64,000 bases of DNA from Marisa cornuarietis (lineage: Eukaryota > Mollusca > Gastropoda > Architaenioglossa > Ampullariidae): the NCBI GenBank assembly GCA_004794655.1, contig SMMW01000640.1, positions 476,123 through 540,122 of the forward strand, written 5' to 3'. The notes under the pieces were generated by a model. That model was not told where the DNA came from and made no database searches. It worked only from the letters and a program-made list of their open reading frames with translations. Of the stretch, positions 36,201 to 47,100 are shown in pieces (positions within the stretch are counted from its first letter, which is position 1; each line of letters starts with the position of its first letter). A program made the translations under genes and the position numbers.

Positions 36201-37417
36201 GTCCAGATACCTGTAAATGTACAGGTGGCTCCAACACACACCTTCACACGCATTCACAAATGAGCACGTCTGTTACACTGATGGTTGAGCTTGCAATACC
36301 CTGAGCAACAAAAAGTAACAACCAACCAAATCATCAAAGTCCAAAATCAAAAGTAAACTGAAAGTATAACGGTCAACGTTACAGGGCAAAACATTGTTCT
36401 GTCAAAGTCTTGACAAAATAGACCACACTCACCACACACTCACCACTCACCACTCACTCTCATAAATCACAACTCTGATTTCCCCAAAACACGGACAATC
36501 CCGCCAGGTGACACCACGAGCTTCACCGTCGTGGACAACAAAACGGTGAACAGAAAAAGGGGAAATGGATTCGATTAACAAAAAAGGACACCGTTTTCTC
36601 ACTACCATAAACTGTTCGTAATCTTTTGTCCCCTTAAAAAAGACAATATTTCGAAGATGACTGCTCAGTCACTCTATCACACTGTCCAATCATCAAGAGG
36701 CTGATGGCTGATCCTGGAAAACAGGCGGATTTGAAACAACTGACAGACACCGAGCTGCCCCCAATGTTGTAGGCATCTTTGTCTCCTCCTTACTTCAGCC
36801 TCTGTCGGCCCTTATGTCAGTTTGCAGCACTCACTTGACCTCACACTGATGGCGTAAATACAACAAAGCCAGGTAAGCATCAGTCAGTCTACTGGTTGTA
36901 ACCGTGGCTCCTTATCTTTCAGCAGATAGGTTGACCGCGAAAATGATGAACATAATGTAATGTTCTTGTTAAACATGAGCAGAGGGAGGTGAGCAAGTTG
37001 GAGGCCTCGCACGCAATCTGTGAAGATGAATATCACATTCAAAAGAAACAAATCCCCGAGCAGTATGTCGGCGCCATTAGATACACGGTGTCGACTAGAA
37101 GGAACCCCTTGTTGACAGGTGAGATATCGAATATATATATATATATATATATTCATTCAGAGATATATATTCAGACCACGATGTTGCAAAAAGACTGGGC
37201 GCTGTGTCTAGATGTGATGACGCAGTCCTTTCACTTCCTCTTCGACGCCTTTACAAGTCTGGACAGATAACAAAAAGCATAATTAGTGTTCATCAGTCGT
37301 AATGCATTCACAGAAAAAGTTAAAACTGCGACCACTTTCCACAAAATAATCTGACAGGCTGCATTAATGATCCCCTTTCAATGGCTGTCAAAATGACAAT
37401 GTGAGAAAACCGCTTAC
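33277..37417. other. Intergenic between STOML2 and the vWA gene
   Basis: No exon could be supported. It includes the STOML2 promoter (33277-33500, moderately GC-rich, with ACTTCCGGTGTGTC near 33430, an ETS-like motif), AT-rich DNA, a duplicated phrase AGCCTGTGTGTAATTACTTG near 35503 and 35544, and a (TA)n tract at 37130-37151. Downstream exons of the vWA gene should be here but I could not fix any. An acceptor-like site near 37360 would leave an intron of only about 60 bp and a tail with no family resemblance. Confidence 0.45.
37130..37151. repeat. (TA)n microsatellite
   Basis: A pure AT/TA run of about 22 bp. Confidence 0.95.
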
Positions 37418-40400
37418 TCTGACAGAAGACGTTGAGAAACTGCCGTCGGACAGTCTGGTCCAGCAGGTTGTCGTAGCTGCTGGCTTTAGTGATCTGAGAC
37501 GGGGATGTGATGATCTTCAGCTGACTCTCATCGTAGTTGCTGCCGATGGCGATGACGTAGACGGCGACCTTGGTCCTGAGCATGAGCGCCTCGTACGTCA
37601 CGTCATTGAACGACGTCAGCACGTCGTCCACGAAGATCACCGCCATCTTGGCAGCGTCAGGCCGCCCCCCGCGTGCTGCCTCGTATCCCCCGACACGCAG
37701 GCGCTTGAGAAGGGTGCTGAGGCTGGGTGGGGACTGAGCCTGCATCTCCGCCACGAAGGTGTCTCGTCGAAAGTGCTGTGAACACGAAGATGGCAGCCAG
37801 TCAGCCCCAAGCAAGATTTACCAGGCTTAGGCTTGCAAAAAGCCGAGGTTTCTGGAGAACATGTGCCCCCTGACCTTAACAGTCTAACTACCACACTGTG
37901 TTTGTCTTTTAGGTCAGAAGATTCATTTTAGTAAAGACTGAAGACAATGACGATGAGGATTACTAAACACAGGAGGTGGTGGTGATGGTAAGAGCAAAGA
38001 TGACATCTTTCTCCCTAATGAAACATTAATTTAAAGACGAGAAGGACAGGAGTTAGTACCTTGCCCAGATCGATGTCTCCGGGATGACAGGCCTGAGACA
38101 CAGTCCCAACGCGGATATTCCCTCTTCCGAAGTTAAACTCGTGAACCGTTCCGTTTATGAACTGTCGGACCTTTGTGACGTCACGAGTGCTCATGGTGGC
38201 CGAGTTGTAGACAAAGATAACGTCAGCCTTCCGGTTTTTCCCGCATGCTGTGAGACATAAACGGCCATATTTGTGACTAAGCATATATGCGACAGTGAAT
38301 AGCCATAAAAAAACAGCCACCCAGCAGCCGATGATCAGTGTTCATATAAACTTATGTCATACACGTCTTCAACATTCTCACACGTTACGTATACTTGTAA
38401 ACAATGGTCAGACACAGTCGTCAGTCCTGACATACCGGCGTCATCAGCCTGCGGAAGCTCTGTGTTGCAAATGCTGACGGCCAGCCTGGAGACCAAGGTG
38501 CTGAGGATGTCGAAGCTGGCCACTTGCATGGCAAACTCGTCAGAAGGCTGGGAGGCAATGGCCTTGAGCTCGTCCACGTCGACGTCGTTTCCCACGCCGA
38601 CGGCAAACAGCCATATCCCATCGTCCCGAGCGGCGATGGCCTCGGCCTCAGTGTTGCTAGGAAAACGCGACTTGCCGTCCGTGACCACCACCCCTACGCG
38701 AGTCACGTTCTTGCGCGCGATGCCGTCGCGGAAGCCATGCGTGCGCATGCCGTTGATACCTCTTCCAGTGTAGGTGTCGCCCGAGATGTAGGGGGCTTTT
38801 TTAACGGACCGAATGAGGGTGTCCTTGTCAGGGTAATGACCCAGGTCCAGGACGGGCACGAAGGAATTGGAGAAGACGCCCAGACCCACCCGAGTGGCGT
38901 CAGGTGCGATGTGCATCCGCTCAATGATCGAGGCGACGAAGCCGAGAAGTTTCTCGAAGTCGACGATCCAGACAGACGAAGAACAGTCGAGCAGGAAATA
39001 AATGTCCACCGGCTTTTCTGCGCAACCTGTCAATAAAAAAAACAACAATGTCAACCTGTCGACAATGTAGCAACCTGTCAGTCAACCCGCTGAACAATGT
39101 AAACAACTTGTCAACCGATGTAAGTAACGGGGTCGTAACCAGGCGAATTTTCTTGTCTGATTTGAAAAAGAAAAAAAAAAGAAAACGGAGAATAAAGTAG
39201 GGAATGAAAAAGAGAATAAAGATAAATGTGAAACGAGAAGGTTCTGGATACGGATAGGGATAAGGTTAAAGTGAGGGAATGAGCGAATATGAATTTTCAT
39301 AGGATTCTGGATAATGATGACGTGTGAGGCTACAGTTAGGGTATCAACTGGGCGAAGCAGACGACGTGACGTCACACAATTTCTGTAACTCCGCCACTTG
39401 CTCCTGCGGAGATTGAATGGACCATCCTCTGCAGGCTCTGTTAATCAAATTTGCGTTTGTAAAGGAAAGGCGGAGAAGGTCCGGTCCTCGGGCCGTATGG
39501 ACTATTGTCAAGACATAGCAGACGTCAGGGCACGCGCGACACCTGTGCCACGTGTGTCTGTAGTTTGGTGAGTCAGTGCCATGAAGTCTGTTAGTATAGA
39601 CGAAGAGCAAGTGCTGACACACTGTGGCGAAGCTACGTCTTGACATAATATAGCAACTACTTGTCATAATTGTGTACGGTCCGCGAAAGAGGTTATAAAT
39701 TTTCAAATAGCTCTTGGCAGGAAAAACGTTCCCATCCCTGTTGTAAAGCATGCCATGAACAGACAGAAGTGTGTGAAAGTAAGTTTAACGCGTTGGCCTC
39801 AGAGGGTAAGAGGTTCGATCCATTATTCCCAGAAGACGTGCAGTAATCGTACAGTTGTCTGTCAGACAAAATAAGCTCTTGACGAGCAGCAGGTGCTCTG
39901 GAGGAAATGAGTGACTAGAATCATCATCAGGAAGTAATTCTGCTCTCACTTCACTCTCGTATTTTCCTGTTTCACTCGTGCCAGGAACATCATGTGACCG
40001 TGGCGTGCTGCTGTACACGCGCGGCCAATTAATACTGTCATCTACTTCCGGTCTGCCTCATCCTGCTGCTGAGCTGGGGAAGCATCGTCACTGCAAATGG
40101 ACAGAGGAATCGAAAACGATCCGTACACTTCAACTTTGTGCTCGCACGCGCGCGGATCGCATCCTCTTTCGTCTTGGTTCCGCGTTCAAACCCAGAGCTA
40201 CGTCTTGGACTCCCCCGTCTCATCCCTGAGGTCATTGTTCCTGACCCTTGCCCTGACCACGTCAGTCGGGACTGACCCTGGCCCCTCAAAGTCAGTCGAG
40301 GGCTGAGTCCGTCGACTAACTCGATGATTAGACACACGGACTAGCGTGAGCCACTTGGTAGACAACTCATGTGTATGACCACTACAAGCGGAAAGAATTA

Positions 40401-41221
40401 GTGAATAAATAAAGAACGAAGGGAAGAAGACAGAGAATGAACCAGAGAGGAGTGACTGGAGACTGAAAGATGGTGGGGTTAATCTAGATTAACAATTTCA
40501 GATGGGGTTAACAATAAAAAAATAATAATGAAGTTCGCTCATATAGTCCCAAATCTCAGCACTGTGAGCAAAGATGGTGGTTATCTGGATTAATAACTGG
40601 AAGGTATGGTGATGTAAGACATTAAACGTATTGATTACTCATTACTTATGTATGAATAGATATGCGTGTACACATATATACATATATTCATTATATACTT
40701 CACCTATAGACATAACCTGGATTCATTGTACATTTTACCAAGCTATATGAATTACACACACGCACACACACTTACCAATAGAGTTGGGTTGGTTTGCAGG
40801 CAAGGCCGTGGTTGGCCAGATGACGAGTACCTGGTGACAAAGTTATAAAAGATTTGTTTTTCTCTTACATTGACACTTCATCTCCACTTTTTTCGCTGCT
40901 ATAGGAAAGAACCCACAGCCTGCTGGTTATGATGAGAAGGGTGTTTCGTGCATGCTGTGGTGATGTACATATTGCGGTGATGTACTTTTATGTTGTTGGA
41001 GTGGTTGTTTAATGTATTGTGGGAAAATTGTTTGTTTGTTTGTTTACATATGTAGAGGTCAGCACACAATGTAATATTGAAGTTGAGAATGATAAAGCTC
41101 AATGAATTATTATTTGCATTGTATTTATACATGCGTTAGTCTATCGACACAATAACATGTTGACGAAAGGTAACTGACTGCCTTAATGTAGTCTTACCGT
41201 CAGACAAGCCAGCAAATACAT
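37418..41221 (-). CDS. Secreted protein with two von Willebrand factor A domains, 5' five exons (3' end not found)
   Basis: Exons: 41198-41221, 40776-40830, 38436-39026, 38060-38247, 37418-37775, with GT-AG borders and matching phases; 405 codons, then open in phase 1 at a GTAAGC donor. The first two exons join to a signal peptide, MYLLACLTVLVIWPTTALPA. Exon 3 is a complete vWA domain with phase-1 borders on both sides: DIYFLLDCSSSVW (MIDAS DxSxS), the MIDAS Thr in GDTYTGRGI, and VVVTDGKS (MIDAS Asp). Exons 4-5 form a second vWA domain (ADVIFVYNSATM to RRQFLNVFCQ) whose MIDAS is degenerate: Tyr for the first Asp, and FVDDV for TDG. Such proteins (matrilin- or collagen-like) act in extracellular matrix or shell adhesion. 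The exact identity is unknown and further domains may follow. Confidence 0.85.
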
Positions 41222-41347
41222 GGCCGACAGTCAGGATGAGTCTTCGTGGTCGCTAACACACACGGAGTTTGCTTTTTCTCCAGTGACTAGTATCCACAAA
41301 CACAGTTCACACCCTCAGTGGTGTAGCGCAGTAAAACTGAAAGGACT

Positions 41348-41424
41348 GTAGATAAGTACAGTAGATAAGTACAGTTGATAAGTACAGTAGATAAGTTCAG
41401 TAGATAAATACAGTAGATAACTTC
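41348..41424. promoter_or_regulatory. Array of six GATAA motifs at 13-bp spacing
   Basis: A 13-bp unit, GTAGATAAGTACA, is repeated six times with small changes. GATAA occurs at 41351, 41364, 41377, 41390, 41403 and 41416, exactly 13 bp apart, and five of the six are flanked AGATAA. It lies about 125-205 bp upstream of the ATG of the vWA gene (minus strand), where a promoter-proximal element would be expected. GATA-factor binding is inference; it may be only a microsatellite. Confidence 0.55.
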
Positions 41425-42342
41425 ACGGCAACTACCGACTCAGTTGATGAGGTTGTACAGATGTTGGCTGTAGACAGGGTTCACTTGCTGATCACACAGT
41501 TCACGTGATGTACTGATGTTGTGAGTGTCTCTTGCCTCAGTTTCTCTCTCACTCGGCGCTCGCGGGGCCGTCACAGGCCTTATATGCTGTGGCGGCCATG
41601 AGTCACTCTTGACACGTGGGCGAGTGAGTGTCTGTGTGTCCTTACCCTTACCTATGTTTAGACACGGGTAACAAACCCAAGAGACAGCCGCTTTAACAAC
41701 AATTGTCTCACCCTGGACCCGGGGGGTGGGGGGCCTTATATCCGGCCAAGGGGATTGGCTAACATTCTTACGCCATTCATTCGCTACTTCAAACGTCTTT
41801 ACCTGTCTTTGTCTTTTGTCTTCTACCTTCTTGTGTGACGTCAGCAAGTTATCGGTTATCGCAGTGATTCACTACCCGGTATGGAAGGCGTATGGCAATG
41901 CAGTATTTCGTTCCGGGCTAAACTATGTTTTGTTAAATACGAATGGACGGAGGGAGGGAGAGGGGACGCTACTCCAGGCTGAAATAGCAACAGCATGATA
42001 TTTTCATAGCTGAAAGTTGAATTAATTTTTACTGGGTGCAAGTCTACTGTACCCTAGGGTCTAGATGCACACAATATTTCTAAAACTTAAAGAAGTAAGT
42101 TTGGAAACGTTTTTCAATATTCTCTCCTATGCGATTTAGATGCGTTGTACAAACGTGCTGACAAGAACGAAAACCTCGCTGAAACCGTTTTTATCTTCTT
42201 TAAATATTTTTTAAACAGAATATAAACAGTTTGATAAACATGGAGCTATGGCGAATGGATGTCTAGACAAAGCTGAGTTGAAGCTCACTTAGGAGAGATA
42301 ACATTTCGCTAAGTTCATGAAACACAAAGGACACGAGGGATG

Positions 42343-42462
42343 CGGATAACTGTGATATTCAAATGTCGGATAACTGTGATATTCAAATGTCGGATAACTG
42401 TGATATTCAAATGTCGGATAACTGTGATATTCAAATGTCGGATAACTGTGATATTCAAATGT
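42343..42462 (+). repeat. Five-copy 24-bp tandem repeat
   Basis: Five near-perfect copies of a 24-bp unit, CGGATAACTGTGATATTCAA then ATGT, start at 42343, 42367, 42391, 42415 and 42439. As 24 is a multiple of 3 it stays open and produces a spurious peptide with the period RITVIFKC. Confidence 0.97.
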
Positions 42463-42509
42463 AGTTGCCTAGTATACTTTGTATGCCAAAGTTCAAATTT
42501 AAGTATTAC

Positions 42510-42514
42510 ACCGG
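42510..42514. repeat. Target-site duplication, left (ACCGG)
   Basis: ACCGG directly precedes the 5' LTR and recurs at 49398-49402 directly after the 3' LTR. A 5-bp duplication is standard for Ty3/gypsy integration. Confidence 0.92.
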
Positions 42515-43595
42515 TGTCACAAACCTGCTGTCTTAAAATTTTTTTTTTATTTTTATCCTGAAAGGGGACAGGTAACGGGACTGGAAGGGGGGAGGTGTGA
42601 GCGGAAGAGTTAATGTGTATCGGTGTGAGGTCTGAGTGGGTGAGTCAGTGCCGGGCCGTGATGGCCGGCCGGCTGCTTAATTAACTGGTGTGACAAGTTG
42701 TTTTAGGGGGATGGTGACGAAGGGAGAGAGTTTTGGGGTTTCTTTGTTTCTATTGTTTTCATTGATTTATGGTGATAAAGTCTGTTGTTGAGAAGATGGG
42801 ATGGAAAGAATGAGAAGAGTGTTTCGGTGTACTTTGATTTTATTCGTATGCTGGTTCTCCTTGACGGGAGCGGGGAAACTTGACGGTCTCCTCGGGCGTT
42901 GGGAAAGTCTTGACCAGACTTTATGTACCAAGTCCTGACCAGGCTTGTGTTTATTTAGCAAGTCTTGAACAGACTTGAGTAAAATTTGTCATTTAAACCT
43001 GTTGAGGTGAGTGTATGTCTATGTTACTTACTGATTTTAAATGGTGGAGTTTGAGAGAGTGATTAATATAATTTTTGTATGAGATAAATAGATGAATGTA
43101 TGTTATTGTAGTGGGGGAGGGAAATATTTAGATATTGATATATTGTGGGTTAAATATGGTTATTTTCTGTCTAGGTTTACTATTTTTTTTTTATTTCATT
43201 TTTTTTATTCATTCATCTGGACAATTGACTGTGCATTCGTTGGCGGTCGGGACTGGGGGCGTGCATGATTCAGAAGAGACAGCACCAGGACCGGAGACTG
43301 TGTGGTGTGATTTGTGTTGGGTTTCTTTTCTTTTCTGAAGACTGTGTTTGGGAGGACTGTGCCTTCAGGAGTGGAGGACTGCGCCTTTATGAGTGAGGGG
43401 AATATTATGTTTGAAGGAACTAAGGGTGAACATTGAATTTTTGACTGTGTTTAGTTGTTATTTTGAATTTAGATTTTTTTGTTTAGTTAATTATTAATTC
43501 TTCTTTTCAATTATATTTGTCTTTAAATTCAAATTGTGTTTGTTGTTTTAATAGTTACTGACTCGTCTGAAAGGCACTGTAGAGTGCAGGTGACA
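42515..43595 (+). repeat. 5' LTR (1081 bp)
   Basis: It begins TGTCACAAACC and ends AGTGCAGGTGACA. The same length, homopolymer lengths (for example the ten-T run) and short open frames recur in the 3' copy; I found no difference on reading. It should contain the element's promoter and poly(A) site; the R region is not delimited. Confidence 0.97.
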
Positions 43596-43601
43596 ATATA
43601 A

Positions 43602-43619
43602 TGGGGGCTCGTCCGGGAT
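43602..43619 (+). other. Primer-binding site, tRNA-Pro type
   Basis: TGGGGGCTCGTCCGGGAT starts six bases after the 5' LTR. It is the complement of the 3' end of tRNA-Pro, the primer used by many gammaretroviruses. The TGG start matches the complement of the tRNA CCA end. Confidence 0.9.
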
Positions 43620-43751
43620 CATTTTATAGTCTATTATTGTCGTTCAGACGAGTTAGGAAATTTTATTGCAGTTTGTATTCTCTTATCTTTGATTGTGTTG
43701 GAACGTTGTGTGTATAAACTGTTAGATTTTGTGATATATGTTATTGTTATC

Positions 43752-44084
43752 ATGGCTACTGGATTCGATTCAAAAGATGTTAAGGAGACTGATCCTACTT
43801 CAGAAGGGTTGAAGGAAATACCTTTTAAAGAAGAAATGTCGGTAGAAGTAGAGGGGTATGCCAGTAAACTTCAGAGATGGACATCGGAAGCTAAGTTACT
43901 CGCCACAGAGCTTGAGCTGACAGGGGATAAATTTGCCAAGTTCGTAGCGGCGGAGTTGAGAGATCGTCGTCAGGAGGAGAGAGACAAAAAGAGAGAGGAA
44001 GAAGAGAGACAACGGAAACTTCAATTAGAAGAAAGACAACTTCGGTTAGAAGAAAGAGAGAGAGAGAAAGAAAACTCCAGTTAG
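43752..44084 (+). pseudogene. gag N-terminal part, out of frame with the rest
   Basis: The likely start is the ATG at 43752 (MATGFDSKDVK); an earlier in-frame ATG at 43689 is possible. The product becomes a charged coiled-coil (KREEEERQRKLQLEERQLRL) and stops at 44084. The same Leu/Glu/Arg repeat (KLQLEEKERER) continues in the -1-equivalent frame directly downstream and leads into the long polyprotein. A two-base GA gain, or a one-base loss, in the GA-rich tract near 44055-44075 therefore explains the stop. No canonical X XXY YYZ slippery site is seen, and the break is inside gag rather than at a gag-pol junction, so mutation is likelier than programmed frameshifting. Confidence 0.75.
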
Positions 44085-44194
44085 AAGAAAAAGAGAGAGA
44101 AAGAAAACTTCAATTAGAAGAAAAAGAGAGAGAAAGAAAACTTCAATTAGAAGAAAGAAAACTTCAGTTAGAAGAAGAGGAAAGACTTTTAGAA

Positions 44195-47100
44195 TTGAAA
44201 CTGAGAGAAAGGAAGTTTGAATTAGAGCAGGAGAGAGAAAAAGAAATTCATTGTCAACAGCTAGAGAAGGGAGTAGTCTCAAGTCCATCAGACCCACGTA
44301 TCGGTACTTACAGAGTTAAACTTCCTGTTTTTGATGAAACGGTGGAAGATTTAGATACCTTCTTAGGGCGCTTTGAGTGTGTAGCTCAACTACAGAACTG
44401 GGATGCAACTAGCTGGGGGGTGATGCTGGGGGGTCAACTGAGAGGCCGAGCAGCAGAGGTGTACTTGTCACTCACAGACACTGAGAGACGTGACTACAAT
44501 AGTGTCAGAGTAGCACTGAGAGAAGCATTTAAACTGACTCCAGAGTCCTACAGGTGTCAGTTTAGAAAGACACGAAAACTTGATAGAGAAACATTTCCAC
44601 AATTTGTCACCAGACTGACACGCTATGTAGAAAGATGGCTTAGCTTGTCTGGAAAAGAGACAAAGTATGAAGATTTACTTGATCTTGTTTTGCAAGAACA
44701 AATGCTTGAGGTTGTGGGAGGAGACATGGCAGTTTATCTCCGCCAATGTTTACCAAAGACTGTGAAGGAAGCAGCGATGTTGGCGGAGCGTTATGCTGAT
44801 GCACGTAGGTCTGTCAAACGTCCATCAGGTGTGCCGTATCGAACTGACAGCCTGCCAAAGGATAGGAGTAAGTTGACAGAGCAGGCTGGAACTCAGCAAA
44901 TATCATGTTTTAATTGCGGGAAACCAGGACACATAAAGAAAGACTGTACTAATAGAAAGCAAAGCTTTGTTCCAGGAAATAGCTCGAAAGTGAGTGTTCT
45001 GATGTCTGACCAGTCAGTACAATCAGAAGCAGGATCATACGATCCTTATTGTCTTGCTACTGTCGGGGAGCAAACAGTGAAAGCTATGCGTGACACAGGA
45101 GCTGATATGCTGGTAGTGGATGCCAGTTTGGTAGCTCAGAGTGATCTTTTGCCAATACACCGCCGTATAATGATGGCCAGCAAGAATGAGGTTCACTCAT
45201 GTCAAACTGCCTTAGTCCGACTAGAAAGTCCGTTTTATTGTGGAGAAGCAATAGCGGTCGTACTCGCCCATCTGGTGGTTCCTGTCATCATAGGCAACCA
45301 CATCGAGCAGAAAGATGGAACCAAAGTGCCTGTGTTGGTTTATCCTCCATTACCTCCAGTAACCACACCGACTGTTGCAGTTGTTACTCGCGCACAAGCA
45401 GCGAGAGAGGAACAAGATGCACGGGTTCCTAAACCTCTCAAAATGACTGACTCTTTGTTGGGAGAAGTGACCAGAGAAGATTTACACAAATTACAACTGA
45501 CGGGTCCTGAATTAGAAACTCTTAGACAGAAAGCCAAAGAAGGAAAAGTAGAACAAAGCAGGAAGAGAGGATCTATTCAGTTCTTATGGAAGAATGGCAC
45601 ACTGATGCGCCAGTACACTTCTGATAAAGGTGTTTATCAACAAGTGTGTGTACCAGCCGCCTTACGACAAGGATTACTTCGATTATCTCATGATGTACCC
45701 ATGGCTGGACATCTGGGTACTCAAAAGACAATTGACCGGCTGCAGGCAAATTTTTACTGGCCAGGCATGCTGTCAGAAGTTCGTCGTTATGTCGCTTCCT
45801 GTGATGCATGCCAAAGAACATTGCCGAAGGGGCGTGTGAGTAAAGTGCCACTTGGACAATTTCCTTTAATTGACGAACCTTTTAGAAGAGTTGCAGTAGA
45901 CCTTGTGGGACCCATCACACCCATGTCAGAACGGAAAAACCGTTACATACTAGTGGCGGTAGACTATGCCACACGCTATCCCGAAGCTGTAGCTTTGCCA
46001 GGAATTGAAGCTGAAAGAATAGCAGAATCACTCTGGGAAATATGGACAAGGCTGGGTGTTCCGAAAGAAATACTGACGGACAGAGGTACACAGTTTGTCA
46101 GTGAACTTATGAGACAAGTGAACAAGTTGCTTGCAATTAAAGGATTGACCACAACCCCATATCATGCTCAGTGCAATGGGCTAGTGGAGAAATTTAACGG
46201 AACATTAAAGAGTATGCTGCGAAGACTCTGTCAAGAACGGCCAAAAGATTGGGACAGATTTTTGCCCGCTCTTCTATTCGCATACCGTGAGGTTCCTCAA
46301 GGAAGTTTGGGATTCTCACCTTTTGAGTTACTGTATGGTCGAACTGTGAGAGGACCCTTACAGATTTTGAAAGAACTGTGGACTAAGAATGCCCCAGAAG
46401 AGGTGAAAACTACTGCTCAGTATGTCATAGACTTGAGAGAACGGCTAGAATCCACCTGTGCCGAGGCCCAGAAAAACCTCGAGAAAAGCGCTCAGCGTTA
46501 TGCCGCAGCTTACAATCGACAGACTAAGCGGCGAACATTTCCAGTGGGAAGCAGAGTGTTGTTGTTGTTACCGACAAAGTCAAACAAACTGGAGATGGCC
46601 TGGCGGGGACCGTATGAAGTGAAAGAGAAAGTAAATGAGATGAATTACAAGATTCAGGTGGGCGACAAATTACGTCTGTATCATGCTAACCTGTTAAAGG
46701 CCTACATGGAGAGAGAAGCCGACCACCCTGATACAGCCAAAGTCTCCAGTGAGATACCCAGTAGCACAGTCAGAGTAATCATGGAAGAGGAGGGAGATGA
46801 TGATGAATTAGAACCAGCTCTAAGAGCGGAAATTCCTCTACCTTCACTCACATCTGAAGAAGGTCCTGACAATGTTAAATTTGGGAAAGGACTGAATGAG
46901 CTGCAGGAGAGGCAATTAGCTGAGATTTGCCATAAACATGCCCGCTGTCTGACTGATCTGCCTGGAAGCACTGACTTGGAGCAGTTTACACTTACACTGC
47001 AGGATTGTCAGCCGGTCTGTGTTAAACCTCGGTCTGTGCCACATTCGCAGGTGGAAATCATCAAACGAGAACTAGACTCTATGATGAAATTGGGTGTCAT

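Larger units (their letters stand above)
41222..42514. other. Upstream region of the vWA gene
   Basis: It contains the six-copy GATAA array (41348-41424), a GC-richer stretch at 41540-41760, and a five-copy 24-bp repeat (42343-42462) that ends about 50 bp before the LTR retrotransposon. No gene is seen; the minus frame at 41440-41847 has no recognisable features. Confidence 0.5.

Noticed and set aside
37360..37366. Possible next acceptor for the vWA gene
   Set aside because: It would leave an intron of about 60 bp and a C-terminal tail without vWA or other recognisable sequence.
39785..39830. TTAACGCGTTGGCCTCAGAG followed by GGTTCGATCC, tRNA- or SINE-like
   Set aside because: The boxes are suggestive but too close together, and no acceptor stem or SINE body is evident.
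43135..43338. Short open frame repeated at 48937-49140
   Set aside because: It lies within both LTRs and appears twice only because the LTRs are duplicates.
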